In this document: positions 1 through 9,485 of the stretch, one piece after another
Numbering within the stretch: the first letter of the stretch is position 1
Layout of the letters: every line of letters begins with the position of its first letter
Assembly (NCBI RefSeq): GCF_025947145.1
Contig: NZ_CP109999.1
Location: 2,418,001 to 2,482,000, forward strand
Direction: 5' to 3'
DNA length: 64,000 bases
Source of the DNA: Flavobacterium sp. N1994
GTDB taxonomy: Bacteria > Bacteroidota > Bacteroidia > Flavobacteriales > Flavobacteriaceae
Notes under the pieces: model-generated
What the model was told of the DNA's origin: nothing
Seen by the model: the letters and a program-made list of their open reading frames with translations, nothing else
Database searches by the model: none
Made by a program: the position numbers and the translations under genes

Positions 1-191
1 AAAACAGTACAGAAATATCACTTTCCAAACTCAAAATAGTTGACCTTACGGGGAAATTAGTATTGATAAAAACACTAGAAAACAATAGTAACCCTTCTAT
101 AAATATTACGTCTTTATCTAGTGGACTTTATATGATTGCTGTTGAAGATTCTACAGGGAATCAATATCAATCAAAATTAATCATAGAATAA
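1..191 (+). CDS. C-terminal end of a type IX-secreted protein (T9SS type A sorting domain), partial
   Basis: The open frame from base 3 to the TAA at 189-191 gives about 62 residues and runs off the left edge, so the main domain and its function are unseen. The visible part fits a Por secretion-tail (type A) sorting domain: a hydrophobic strand containing VDLTGKLV, an N/S-rich loop, INITSLSSGLYMIAVED, and a terminal QSKLIIE. In Bacteroidota this domain directs a protein through the type IX system to the cell surface or medium. The stop codon directly abuts the stop of the convergent aldo/keto reductase gene. Confidence 0.85.
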   Translation, partial: NSTEISLSKLKIVDLTGKLVLIKTLENNSNPSINITSLSSGLYMIAVEDSTGNQYQSKLIIE

Positions 192-1226
192 TTAAGGTGC
201 AGGATTTGGAATTAATTCCTGAATTTTATTAATCTCAGAAATAATCTCTGGTGTTAAAACCGTTTCAAAAGCAACAATATTTTCCTTAAGTTGTTCCATA
301 GTGGTGGCACCAATAATAGTTGAGGTCACAAAATCTTGTTGGTTAACAAAAGCTAAAGCCATCTGGGTTAAAGTTAGTCCGTTGGCTTGAGCTAATTCAT
401 GGTAAAGTTTTGTGGCTCGATGACAATTGTCGTTTGAATATCTTGTAAACTGAGGAAATAAACCTAAACGAGATGTCGGTAAAGTGCCATTCAAATGTTT
501 CCCAGTCAAAAAGCTAAAGGCCAAAGGGGAGTAAGCTAACAAACCTACATTTTCGCGCATGCCAATTTCCGAAAGACCTACTTCATACAAACGATTCAGC
601 AATGAAAATGGATTTTGAATGGTTATAATTCTGGGTAAATTATGTTTTTCACTTTCGCTAATGAATTTCATTACACCATACGGATTTTCATTAGAAACTC
701 CAATATGCTTTATCTTTCCTTCTTTGATTAAACCATCATAAACACTCAATACTTCAAAGAAATTTTCTTGCCAATTAGGGTCAATTTTTGAAACACCGCG
801 TTGCCCAAACATATTCATAATTCTTTCTGGCCAATGCATTTGATACAAATCGATATAATCGGTTTGAAGATTTTTTAAACTCAAATCCACGGCTTCGTGA
901 ATGCTCTTCTTTGAAAAATCTAATGGATTGCGAATGTATCCCATACCACGATTTGGACCAGCGATTTTGGTAGCGATAACTAAATCTTCTCTTTTACCAG
1001 ATTTTTTTAACCAAGTCCCAATATATCTTTCCGTTTCACCAAGTGTAGCTTCTTTAGCAGCAATAGGATACATTTCAGCAGTATCAATAAAATTAACGCC
1101 TTTTTCTATAGCATAATCTAATTGAGCATGTGCCTCGCTTTCTGAATTTTGTTCGCCAAAGGTCATGGTGCCAAGACAAACTTTACTAACTTTTACGGTA
1201 GTATTGGGTAAAGTGGTGTACTTCAT
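192..1226 (-). CDS. Aldo/keto reductase, Tas-like
   Basis: This 344-residue protein is a full-length NADP(H)-dependent aldo/keto reductase of the Tas/YhdN type, predicted to be a cytoplasmic TIM barrel. The expected pieces are in order: KVCLGTMTFG near the N-terminus, the catalytic Asp and Tyr in NFIDTAEMY (about residues 45-53), Lys in ATKIAGP (about 86), His in YQMHWPE (about 130), and GVSNENPYGV plus a C-terminal TIIGATTMEQLKEN cofactor-binding segment. It lies 52 bp downstream of nuoN on the same strand with no clear terminator between, so read-through from the nuo operon is possible. The natural substrate cannot be told from sequence. Confidence 0.9.
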   Translation of the reverse strand: MKYTTLPNTTVKVSKVCLGTMTFGEQNSESEAHAQLDYAIEKGVNFIDTAEMYPIAAKEATLGETERYIGTWLKKSGKREDLVIATKIAGPNRGMGYIRNPLDFSKKSIHEAVDLSLKNLQTDYIDLYQMHWPERIMNMFGQRGVSKIDPNWQENFFEVLSVYDGLIKEGKIKHIGVSNENPYGVMKFISESEKHNLPRIITIQNPFSLLNRLYEVGLSEIGMRENVGLLAYSPLAFSFLTGKHLNGTLPTSRLGLFPQFTRYSNDNCHRATKLYHELAQANGLTLTQMALAFVNQQDFVTSTIIGATTMEQLKENIVAFETVLTPEIISEINKIQELIPNPAP

Positions 1227-1278
1227 TTTGTGTTTTCAAAATAAATGAGAGGCTAATGCACTAAACTAAATCTCTTTT

Positions 1279-2649
1279 TTAGCTCAATAAATTAGTCACG
1301 AATGAGGGATAAATTCCCATCAGAATGTTAAGTAAAATGGCCACTACGGCTACGCAGTAATATACAAAAGGAACAGCTCTCTTTTCTTCAGAAGCGTCTT
1401 TAGTATACATCGCGAGAATTAATTTGAAATAATAGCCTATGCTTATTATAGAGTTAATTACACCTGCAATTACTACTACCATAAAGCCTGCTTTAATAGT
1501 TTGACTAAACAACATAAATTTCGCAAAGAATCCGGCAAAAATTGGAATTCCAGCCATCGATAATAGTGAGGCAGTTAATACTGCAGCCAATAAAGGACTG
1601 GTTTTTCCTAAACCGTTAAAGTTCTCAATATCTTCGTTGTCTTTGTCTTTAGTAACATAAATAATTACGGCAAAAGAAGCGATACCAGCTAAGGCATAAG
1701 CTGCGGTATAATATAAAAGTGTGCTTGCCGCCGATGATAAACTTAGAATCGCCATCAACATAAATCCAGCATGTGAAATCCCGGAAAAAGCCAACATACG
1801 TTTGACATTCTTTTGGCGTAAAGCCATAATATTTCCAACGGTCATTGATAGAATAGAAACCACCACAATCACCATTTCAAATGTTGGTGATAAAGCCGTC
1901 ATCATACCACTCAATAATTTGTACAAGGTTGCCATCGCTACCACTTTTGCTAAAGTACTCATTGTGGCTGTGGTCATGGATGGAGAGCCTTCATAAACAT
2001 CAGGCGCCCAAAAATGAAACGGAGCAGCTGCAATTTTGAATAACATCCCGATAAGCATCAAAGTAATTCCTATTGGGAACCAAATTGGTAATCCAGCACC
2101 TTGTGATAAATCTTTGATTTCTGCTATGTCAAAATAACCAGTAGCACCATAAATCAAACAAATTCCAAATAGAATAATTCCTGAAGCAAATGAACCTAAT
2201 AGGAAATATTTCATACCAGCTTCATTACTTTTAATATCCAATCTTCGGCTAGCCGCTAATACATATAATGAGATGGATAACACTTCAATTCCCAAAAAGA
2301 ACATGGATAAGTTTCCAAAAGAAACCATAGCAACAGCGCCCGCTAAAAGGAATATTTTAATGGCAATAAAATCGGATATTTTAGTAGGATGGTCTTTGTA
2401 AAAATCACCAGATAACGCTACTAAAAAGATAGTTAAAACAATAAATAAACTAGAAAAAGCAACAGAGAATTTATCTACAACAATCATATTATTGTAGAAA
2501 GCTCCTGGCGTGTTAAACTCGGAGATGGTAAGTCCAAGAATGGCTAATAAACCAAGTACCGCTACTGGAACTAACAGCTTTCTTAAATTAAAGATTTCAG
2601 CGATAAGGCAAAAAACACCTAAACCTGATATGGCAATTAATGTATTCAT
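1279..2649 (-). CDS. nuoN: NADH-quinone oxidoreductase subunit N
   Basis: NuoN is one of three antiporter-like proton-pumping membrane subunits of complex I. The 456-residue product is almost wholly hydrophobic, with about 14 predicted membrane helices. It carries the proton-antiporter family core, including LGIEVLSISLYVLAA (the conserved Glu in helix 5), GMLFKIAAAPFHFWAPDVYEG (Lys in helix 7) and a broken-helix region near KRMLAFSGISHAGFMLM. It is the last gene of the nuoA-N operon, 9 bp after nuoM. Length and gene order match the family. Confidence 0.96.
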   Translation of the reverse strand: MNTLIAISGLGVFCLIAEIFNLRKLLVPVAVLGLLAILGLTISEFNTPGAFYNNMIVVDKFSVAFSSLFIVLTIFLVALSGDFYKDHPTKISDFIAIKIFLLAGAVAMVSFGNLSMFFLGIEVLSISLYVLAASRRLDIKSNEAGMKYFLLGSFASGIILFGICLIYGATGYFDIAEIKDLSQGAGLPIWFPIGITLMLIGMLFKIAAAPFHFWAPDVYEGSPSMTTATMSTLAKVVAMATLYKLLSGMMTALSPTFEMVIVVVSILSMTVGNIMALRQKNVKRMLAFSGISHAGFMLMAILSLSSAASTLLYYTAAYALAGIASFAVIIYVTKDKDNEDIENFNGLGKTSPLLAAVLTASLLSMAGIPIFAGFFAKFMLFSQTIKAGFMVVVIAGVINSIISIGYYFKLILAMYTKDASEEKRAVPFVYYCVAVVAILLNILMGIYPSFVTNLLS

Positions 2650-2658
2650 TGGTAGGAC

Positions 2659-4095
2659 TTAGTTATTAATGTTGGTTAAAATTTCTTTTAAACTTGGGGT
2701 TACCAAATCCACGATAGGTTTTGGATACAATCCGAAGAATAATAAAAAGGCAATAATGATGATAAACGTAATCGCTTCACTGGTTGTGACATCAGCAAAT
2801 ACTCTTGTGTTCGTTTCTCCTAACATCGTATTTTGGAACATTTTCAGCATGTAATAAGCGCCCAAAATGATAGTCGTTCCCCCTAAGACAGCAAACCAAA
2901 TATTAGCTTGACTTAAACTATACAATACGGTAAACTCTCCCACAAAGTTGAAAGTTCCGGGTAATGCTACCGATGCTAATACCAAAATCATAAACATAGA
3001 AGTGAACTTTGGTGTTTGGGAACGAATGCCTCCCATATCCTCGATTTTATTCGTTTCGTATCTTCTGAAAATGATTTCAGCAGCAAAGAACAACCCTACA
3101 ATCACAAAACCGTGAGCTATCATTTGAGAAACCGCACCGCTTAATCCGTCAAGCGTTAATGTATAACATCCCGCAGCAATTAAACCAACGTGAGCCAATG
3201 AAGAATAAGCCAATAATTTTTTCAAATCCTTTTGACGTAAAGCCACAATAGAACCATAAATTACACCAGCAATACTTAAACCGATTAATATCGGCATATA
3301 GGTTTTTGCAGCTTCTGGAGCAATAGGTAATTGCCAACGTATAACGCTGTACAATCCCATTTTTAGCATAACTCCTGATAAAAGCATTGTTCCAACAGTT
3401 GGTGCTTTTTGATACACTTTTGCTTGCCAAGTATGGAAAGGAATAATCGGAATTTTAATGGCATAAGCTAAGAAGAATGCGAAGAAAACCCAGCATTGTT
3501 CGTTAGCCGTAAGATCTAATTTGTATAAGTCTTCCAATAAAAAGCTTCCTGCTTTTGAATACAAATAAGCAAAAGCAATTAGCATGAATAATGAACCTCC
3601 TAAAGTATAGATAAAGAATTTCAAGACTGCTTTTTTACGCTCTTCAGCATCTCCGTTCCCCCAAATCAAAGCAATAAAGTAAATCGGAATCAAAGCCAAT
3701 TCCCAGAAAATATAATACAATAATCCGTCAGCGGCTAAGAATGTTCCTGTCATAGCGAATGACATAAACAGCACTAAAGCATAAAAACTTTTGGCATTTG
3801 AAAACGTATTTCCAAAAGAGGAAAAGATAATCAACGGAGTTAAAGCTGTCGTCAATAGGATCATTGCCATAGATAAGCCATCTGCTTTGAAAGCTAAAGC
3901 TACTTTTGGATTATCAATCCAACTTCCCATAAAACTGATGTCAGCCCCTTGACTCAATAAGTTTAACAAATACAAGGACAAGCCTAAAGCACCTAAACTG
4001 AAAACCAGTGCGACTTTAGAAGCTAATTTATCTCCTGCTAGAAACGTGGCTATGGCACCAACGAGAAGTAATAATAATATAGTAGTTACATCCAT
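2659..4095 (-). CDS. nuoM: NADH-quinone oxidoreductase subunit M
   Basis: NuoM is the central antiporter-like subunit of the complex I membrane arm. The 478-residue protein has the helix-5 Glu in YYIFWELALIPIYFIALIWG, the helix-7 Lys in AYAIKIPIIPFHTWQ, and KKLLAYSSLAHVGLI for the second half-channel. About 14 membrane helices are predicted. It sits between nuoL (10 bp) and nuoN (9 bp). Nothing is missing compared with the family. Confidence 0.96.
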   Translation of the reverse strand: MDVTTILLLLLVGAIATFLAGDKLASKVALVFSLGALGLSLYLLNLLSQGADISFMGSWIDNPKVALAFKADGLSMAMILLTTALTPLIIFSSFGNTFSNAKSFYALVLFMSFAMTGTFLAADGLLYYIFWELALIPIYFIALIWGNGDAEERKKAVLKFFIYTLGGSLFMLIAFAYLYSKAGSFLLEDLYKLDLTANEQCWVFFAFFLAYAIKIPIIPFHTWQAKVYQKAPTVGTMLLSGVMLKMGLYSVIRWQLPIAPEAAKTYMPILIGLSIAGVIYGSIVALRQKDLKKLLAYSSLAHVGLIAAGCYTLTLDGLSGAVSQMIAHGFVIVGLFFAAEIIFRRYETNKIEDMGGIRSQTPKFTSMFMILVLASVALPGTFNFVGEFTVLYSLSQANIWFAVLGGTTIILGAYYMLKMFQNTMLGETNTRVFADVTTSEAITFIIIIAFLLFFGLYPKPIVDLVTPSLKEILTNINN

Positions 4096-4105
4096 TATGT
4101 AAAAA

Positions 4106-5983
4106 TTATTGAGCTATAAATAAATAAGTTACGATGACAACAACGCCAATTACAAAAGCAAATAAGTACAAACCAATACTGCCGTTTTGTAATTTTTTAC
4201 CTTGTTTTCCAATTCCATTAGCAACAGTTCCCAAACTGAAAACAGTATTTCCTAAAGCGGGTTCTAAAGTGGTTCTAAAGAAATTAGCCAAACTGTTTAA
4301 CGGTCTTACGATAAGGAACGTGTAAAATTCATCTACGTAATATTTGTTGTAAACTGTTTTTGCAAAGCCAGTAATGTCCGCATCTTCTTTTGGTACAAAA
4401 CTTTGTTTGATATATTTTGAGTAAGCCCAAAGAATACCAAATATTGCTCCAGCCAATGCAATTCCCATTAACATATATTCGTTGCTTCCTAAAGCGTGTT
4501 CTTCGTGTTTTATTCCTAATATGGGTTCAATGAAGTGGTTTAACCAATTACTTCCTGGTAAATTAATGGCACCACCAACGAAAGCTAAAATCGCTAATAT
4601 CACCAAAGGAATAGTAATCAGACTTGGACTTTCATGCAAATGATGTTTTTGTTCTTCGGTTCCTCTGAAGTCTTTGAAAAAGGTCAAGTACATCAATCGG
4701 AACATATAGAAAGCTGTCATTATTGAAGCTATAGAAGCCACAACCCATAATACTTTATTGTGTTCAAAAGCAACCATTAAGATTTCATCTTTGGACCAGA
4801 ATCCAGCAAAAGGGAAGATACCAGCAATCGCTAAAGTAGAAATCATCATAGTCCAGAAGGTGATTGGCATTGCTTTGCGCAAACCACCCATTTTTCGCAT
4901 ATCCTGTTCACCATGCAATCCGTGAATTACAGAACCCGAACCTAAGAACAAACAAGCTTTAAAGAAAGCATGAGTGATTACGTGGAATACAGCAACATTA
5001 TAAGCTCCCAATCCTAATGCCAAGAACATTAATCCCAATTGAGAAACGGTAGAGTAAGCCAATACTTTTTTAATGTCGTTTTGTAATAAACCAATCGAAG
5101 CCGCTACTAAAGCAGTTGCTGCTCCAACAATAGCAATTATATTTTGAACGCTTGGAGTTAAGTCGAATAAGATGTTCATTCTAGTTACCATAAAAATACC
5201 AGCGGTAACCATCGTAGCAGCGTGGATTAGGGCCGAAACAGGTGTAGGACCAGCCATCGCATCAGGCAACCAAGTATATAAAGGCAACTGAGCCGATTTA
5301 CCACAAGCTCCAATAAATAAACATAAAGCAGCAAGTGCCAACATCGCAGTATCTGAATTACCTGCAGCAAGAGCGGTTCTCAATTCAGTATAATTTAAAG
5401 TAGAGAACATTGAGGCAATGATAAACATTCCGATAAGGAAACCTAAATCCCCAATACGGTTCATGATAAAGGCTTTCTTAGCAGCATCATTATAAGGTTG
5501 GTTTTTATACCAAAATCCAATTAATAAATACGAACACAATCCAACGCCTTCCCATCCAATAAACATTACTAATAAGTTGCTTCCGATAACAAGTGTAATC
5601 ATAAAGAAAACAAACAGATTTAAATACGCAAAGAATTTATGCATATTCTCATCATCGTGCATGTAGCTGATAGAATACAAGTGAATTAGGGAACCAATTC
5701 CGGTAACGAATAATAACCAAAGCAATGACAATTGATCTAATAAAATTCCGAAACTTAAACTGAAATTATGAACCGAAATCCAATCGAATAAAGCAAATTC
5801 AAATGGTTTTCCTGATTGTTGTAATTGGGTAAAAAAGCAAATGCTTAGTAAAAAAGAAACCACTACAGTTAGCGTTCCGATAGCACCCGAAACGTTTCGG
5901 CTTACTTTTTTTCCAAAGAAAACATTGAAAAGAAATCCAACAAATGGAGATAAGAGTAATAGTAAAGCTAATTTTGTTTCCAT
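4106..5983 (-). CDS. nuoL: NADH-quinone oxidoreductase subunit L
   Basis: NuoL is the distal proton-pumping subunit, with the long lateral helix of the membrane arm. The 625-residue length is typical. Visible signatures are SYMHDDENMHKFFAYLNLF, LLVMFIGWEGVGLCSYLLIG (helix-5 Glu), NRIGDLGFLIGM, GKSAQLPLYTWLPDAMAGPTP (helix-7 Lys) and HAATMVTAGIFM. The C-terminal part (about residues 480-625) fits the lateral helix and its anchoring segment. nuoK ends 7 bp upstream and nuoM starts 10 bp downstream. Confidence 0.96.
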   Translation of the reverse strand: METKLALLLLLSPFVGFLFNVFFGKKVSRNVSGAIGTLTVVVSFLLSICFFTQLQQSGKPFEFALFDWISVHNFSLSFGILLDQLSLLWLLFVTGIGSLIHLYSISYMHDDENMHKFFAYLNLFVFFMITLVIGSNLLVMFIGWEGVGLCSYLLIGFWYKNQPYNDAAKKAFIMNRIGDLGFLIGMFIIASMFSTLNYTELRTALAAGNSDTAMLALAALCLFIGACGKSAQLPLYTWLPDAMAGPTPVSALIHAATMVTAGIFMVTRMNILFDLTPSVQNIIAIVGAATALVAASIGLLQNDIKKVLAYSTVSQLGLMFLALGLGAYNVAVFHVITHAFFKACLFLGSGSVIHGLHGEQDMRKMGGLRKAMPITFWTMMISTLAIAGIFPFAGFWSKDEILMVAFEHNKVLWVVASIASIMTAFYMFRLMYLTFFKDFRGTEEQKHHLHESPSLITIPLVILAILAFVGGAINLPGSNWLNHFIEPILGIKHEEHALGSNEYMLMGIALAGAIFGILWAYSKYIKQSFVPKEDADITGFAKTVYNKYYVDEFYTFLIVRPLNSLANFFRTTLEPALGNTVFSLGTVANGIGKQGKKLQNGSIGLYLFAFVIGVVVIVTYLFIAQ

Positions 5984-5989
5984 CCCTGA

Positions 5990-6310
5990 TTATCCTTTTA
6001 AGTTCTTTAAATTAGCTATATCAATAGAGCCGACATTTCTATACACCGAAACTAAAATGGCCAAACCTACAGCAACTTCTGCAGCGGCAACTGCCATCGA
6101 GAAAAATACAAATACTTGTCCTTCGGCATCTTGATGATAAGTTGAAAAGGCTACAAACAATAGATTTACAGCGTTCAACATTATTTCGATAGACATGAAT
6201 ACAATAATCGCATTTCTTCTATATAATACACCAAAAACTCCGATGCAAAACAACAGTACCGAAAGGAAAATGTAGTTTTCTATACCTATTTGATTTAAAA
6301 TATTATTCAT
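5990..6310 (-). CDS. nuoK: NADH-quinone oxidoreductase subunit K
   Basis: NuoK is a small membrane subunit with three helices and conserved buried glutamates. I chose the ATG at 6308-6310 ([15 protein letters not shown]), giving 106 residues, the usual family size. A longer frame begins inside nuoJ with a Lys-rich stretch that does not belong to the family. The Glu residues in [18 protein letters not shown] and [15 protein letters not shown] are in the expected places. nuoJ stops 1 bp before this start, so translation is probably coupled. Confidence 0.94.
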   Translation of the reverse strand: MNNILNQIGIENYIFLSVLLFCIGVFGVLYRRNAIIVFMSIEIMLNAVNLLFVAFSTYHQDAEGQVFVFFSMAVAAAEVAVGLAILVSVYRNVGSIDIANLKNLKG

Positions 6311-6311
6311 T

Positions 6312-6824
6312 TTATTTTTCGGTTTTTTCTTTTTTAGACAATAAAACAACACCAATCATAGCCACTAACAATAAGATAGAAGCAAATTCAAAAGGCACCA
6401 TGTATTCATTAAGCAATACTGTTCCTAGTTTTTTGATGGATTGAAAATCTTCTCCAGAAGAGTCATAATCACCCATAATCGTTTTCGAATTAATGAAAAT
6501 CGTTACCAAAACAACACTCATTAATATAAAAACTGTGATAGCGCCAAGTCTTGTAATACGAGGCTTATGGACTTCATCTTCCTTATTCAAATTCATTAAC
6601 ATGATAGTAAAAAGGAAGAGCACCATAATGGCTCCAGAATAAACTATAATGTGTACAATAGCCAAAAACTGGGCATTAAATAATAAATAATGACCCGCAA
6701 TCGAGAAGAAACAAATCACTAAATAAATAGCGCTGTGAATAGGGTTTTTACTGTAAATAGTCAAAAACGCCGAAGCCAACGTAATGGCCGATAAAAAGTA
6801 GAATGTAATTAATATAGGCGACAT
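6312..6824 (-). CDS. nuoJ: NADH-quinone oxidoreductase subunit J
   Basis: NuoJ is a membrane-arm subunit with five predicted helices. The 170-residue product contains [22 protein letters not shown] and the helix-3 region [20 protein letters not shown], with the family's VYxGA pattern that takes part in coupling. Its ATG shares one base with the nuoI stop (TAATG arrangement). A short soluble loop with acidic residues sits near residues 110-130. Confidence 0.95.
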   Translation of the reverse strand: MSPILITFYFLSAITLASAFLTIYSKNPIHSAIYLVICFFSIAGHYLLFNAQFLAIVHIIVYSGAIMVLFLFTIMLMNLNKEDEVHKPRITRLGAITVFILMSVVLVTIFINSKTIMGDYDSSGEDFQSIKKLGTVLLNEYMVPFEFASILLLVAMIGVVLLSKKEKTEK

Positions 6825-7375
6825 TAGTTAGCGTTTTTAAGTTGAGTGTTTTTCATAGCCATTTCTAAAGGCATAACCAATTTATCTTTTCCGAAAATAA
6901 AATCTTCTCTGTTGTATTGAGCAGGAACCAATTCTTTTGAAATCGTTAAGTAGATAGCGTCTTTTGGACAAGCCTCTTCACACAACCCACAGAAAATACA
7001 ACGCAACATATTGATTTCATAGATTTCGGCATACTTCTCTTCACGGTACAAATGTTCTTCTCCTTTTTTACGTTCAGCGGCTTTCATAGTGATAGCTTCT
7101 GCTGGACATGAAAGAGCACATAAACCACAAGCGGTACAGTTTTCACGACCTAGTTCATCACGTTTTAACATGTGTTGTCCACGATAAACTGGGCTGAATT
7201 CACGTACTTGTTCTGGGTAATGAATAGTGGCTTTTTTTCTAAAAAAGTGTTTGATGGTAATTAGTAAACCCTTAAAGATGGCTACTAAATATAGGCGCTC
7301 CAAGAAAGTCATTTCCTTATTGGAAACTTGCTTTTTGTGACCCGAAAGCGAAATGCTTTGTATTGTTGTTGACAT
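6824..7375 (-). CDS. nuoI: NADH-quinone oxidoreductase subunit I (2x[4Fe-4S])
   Basis: NuoI carries clusters N6a and N6b, which pass electrons from the hydrophilic arm toward NuoB. The two ferredoxin-type motifs are plain: CTACGLCALSCPAEAI (about residues 81-96) and CIFCGLCEEACPKDAI (about 126-141), each with four cysteines. An amphipathic N-terminal stretch (about residues 20-50) is likely to lie along the membrane. At 183 residues it has normal length. Its stop overlaps the nuoJ start by one base. Confidence 0.96.
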   Translation of the reverse strand: MSTTIQSISLSGHKKQVSNKEMTFLERLYLVAIFKGLLITIKHFFRKKATIHYPEQVREFSPVYRGQHMLKRDELGRENCTACGLCALSCPAEAITMKAAERKKGEEHLYREEKYAEIYEINMLRCIFCGLCEEACPKDAIYLTISKELVPAQYNREDFIFGKDKLVMPLEMAMKNTQLKNAN

Positions 7376-7387
7376 AATTGCTGTATC

Positions 7388-8419
7388 TTAATTAAAAGCT
7401 AAAATGCAAATTCCTGTTATTATAATGTTGATGATAGAAAGCGGAATTAAAATCTTCCAACCCAAGTTCATCAATTGATCGTATCTGAAACGCGGTATCG
7501 TCCAACGCACCCACATATAAAAGAATATGAAGAAACATATTTTGACAAATAAAACTCCGATTCCTAAAACATTCGCAGTATTCACCCCTACATGATCTAC
7601 CATCCATTGCATACCAGGATAGTTATATCCACCAAAATAAAGCACCGCAATAATCGTTGATGAAATAAACATGTTAGCATATTCGGCAAACAAATAGAAT
7701 CCCATTTTCATGGAAGAATATTCAGTGTGATATCCACCAATTAATTCTGATTCACATTCGGCCAAGTCAAACGGAGTTCGATTTGTTTCAGCGAAAGCAC
7801 AGATTAGGAATATTAAGAATCCTACGGGTTGGTAGAACACATTCCAGTTCATACCTTGTTGTTGCAACGAAACTTCTTTTAAGCTCAAGGTTCCAGTCAT
7901 CATTACTAAAGCAATAATTGATAGTCCCATCGCCACCTCATAAGAAACCATTTGTGATGCTGCACGAACCGCTCCCATTAAAGAGAATTTATTATTGGAT
8001 GCCCAACCCCCAATCATGATCCCATACACACCAACAGAAACCACTCCGAAAATGTATAATAAAGAAACATCAATATCAGTAGCTTGCAAATAAACCGTTC
8101 TTCCGAAGATTTCCAATTTATCTCCCCAAGGAATTACAGCACTGGTCATCAAAGCCGTACTCATCGCAATAGCGGGTCCTACGAAAAACAAAAATTTATT
8201 GGGTGTATTAGGCTCAAATTCTTCTTTGGCAAATAATTTCATACCATCAGCAAGCGGTTGTAATAAACCTCCCCATCCGGCACGATTTGGACCAACTCTG
8301 TCTTGAAGAAAAGCCGCCACTTTACGCTCAGCCCATGTGGAATACATCGCCATAATCATGGTAACGGCAAATACGGTTATAATCAAAACGCTTTTTTCTA
8401 TAATAAAGGCACTATCCAT
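7388..8419 (-). CDS. nuoH: NADH-quinone oxidoreductase subunit H
   Basis: NuoH forms the quinone-binding channel at the junction of the two arms of complex I. The 343-residue protein has eight predicted helices and the family signatures WAERKVAAFLQDRVGPNRAG (residues about 29-48) and AFAETNRTPFDLAECESELIGG (the conserved acidic loop). WVRWTIPRFRYDQLMNLGWK follows near the C-terminus. Its start lies inside the last codons of nuoG (8-bp overlap), which suggests coupled translation. Confidence 0.96.
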   Translation of the reverse strand: MDSAFIIEKSVLIITVFAVTMIMAMYSTWAERKVAAFLQDRVGPNRAGWGGLLQPLADGMKLFAKEEFEPNTPNKFLFFVGPAIAMSTALMTSAVIPWGDKLEIFGRTVYLQATDIDVSLLYIFGVVSVGVYGIMIGGWASNNKFSLMGAVRAASQMVSYEVAMGLSIIALVMMTGTLSLKEVSLQQQGMNWNVFYQPVGFLIFLICAFAETNRTPFDLAECESELIGGYHTEYSSMKMGFYLFAEYANMFISSTIIAVLYFGGYNYPGMQWMVDHVGVNTANVLGIGVLFVKICFFIFFYMWVRWTIPRFRYDQLMNLGWKILIPLSIINIIITGICILAFN

Positions 8420-9467
8420 TGTTCTTTGAATTTACTGGGTTACCATCTATTTTTTCGTTGTATTCAATCTCAGACATACTAATTTTTTTACGGTCGATAT
8501 CTCTACCTTGAAGGATTCCTTTTTCCGTATCAATGACAACTGAATCTAATTTTCCGTAATGTTTATTTTGATTGATAACCGAATCTTTCTCAAATTTTCT
8601 AGGACCTTCAATTACCCAATCCGAAACTTCTTTTTTATCAAAACGACAAGTATTGCAGATGAAATCTTCTACTTCGTGGTATTCGTCTTTACGAGCAGTT
8701 ACTCTCTGAATTTCGTTTCCGAACATCCATAAAGTTGTTTTTCCGCAACAACCCGGTGTAGTACATTCTCTGTGTGCATTAAAAGGTTTGTTGAACCAAA
8801 CTCTTGATTTGAATCGGAAAGTCTTATCTGTTAAAGCTCCAACCGGACAAACATCAATCATGTTTCCAGAAAATTCATTATCAATCGCTGCTGAAACACA
8901 AGTAGAAATTTGGGAATGGTCTCCACGATTCAAAACCCCGTGAACTCTTTTATCTGTTAATTGATCGGCAACTTCTACACAACGTTGGCAAACGATGCAA
9001 CGGTTCATGTGCAATTGGATTTTATCCCCAATGTCTTCTGGCTCAAAAGTTCTTTTTTCTTCAATGAAACGTTGTTGTAATTTTCCGTGTTCGAAGCTTA
9101 AGTTCTGTAAATCACATTCTCCTGCTTGGTCACAAACCGGACAATCTAATGGGTGATTGATCAAAAGGAATTCGGTTACCGCTTTTCTCGCTTCAGTTAC
9201 TCTATCTGATTTTTTGCTGGCTACTTCCATTCCATCTTGACAACCTGTTACACAAGAGGCAACAAGTTTTGGCATCGGTCTTGGATCGGCTTCGCTACCT
9301 TTGGTAACATCCACTAAACAACAACGACATTTTCCGCCGGTTCCTTTTAGTTTCGAATAATAACACATGGCTGGCGGAACTGATTCTCCACCAATCATAC
9401 GAGCAGCCTGCAGGATGGTTGTCCCTGCTTCTACTTCAATTTCTTGACCGTCTATGGTTACTTTCAT
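8412..9467 (-). CDS. nuoG: NADH-quinone oxidoreductase subunit G, short form lacking the molybdopterin-like domain
   Basis: This 351-residue protein supplies the NuoG iron-sulfur clusters. It has an N-terminal [2Fe-2S] ferredoxin domain (C of MCYYSKLKG, then CRCCLVD and ASCVTGC), the His-Cys cluster motif HPLDCPVCDQAGECDLQ (about residues 104-120), and CIVCQRCVEVADQ with its fourth Cys at VCPVGAL. Next comes the start of the Mo/W-type [4Fe-4S] domain (CTTPGCC ... FICNTCRF). The protein then ends, whereas classical NuoG continues for about 400-550 more residues. No frameshift or decayed remainder is visible, because nuoH follows at once; the short form appears to be normal for this lineage. 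Confidence 0.92.
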   Translation of the reverse strand: MKVTIDGQEIEVEAGTTILQAARMIGGESVPPAMCYYSKLKGTGGKCRCCLVDVTKGSEADPRPMPKLVASCVTGCQDGMEVASKKSDRVTEARKAVTEFLLINHPLDCPVCDQAGECDLQNLSFEHGKLQQRFIEEKRTFEPEDIGDKIQLHMNRCIVCQRCVEVADQLTDKRVHGVLNRGDHSQISTCVSAAIDNEFSGNMIDVCPVGALTDKTFRFKSRVWFNKPFNAHRECTTPGCCGKTTLWMFGNEIQRVTARKDEYHEVEDFICNTCRFDKKEVSDWVIEGPRKFEKDSVINQNKHYGKLDSVVIDTEKGILQGRDIDRKKISMSEIEYNEKIDGNPVNSKNNG

Positions 9468-9485
9468 TGTATGAAATTCTAGTCT

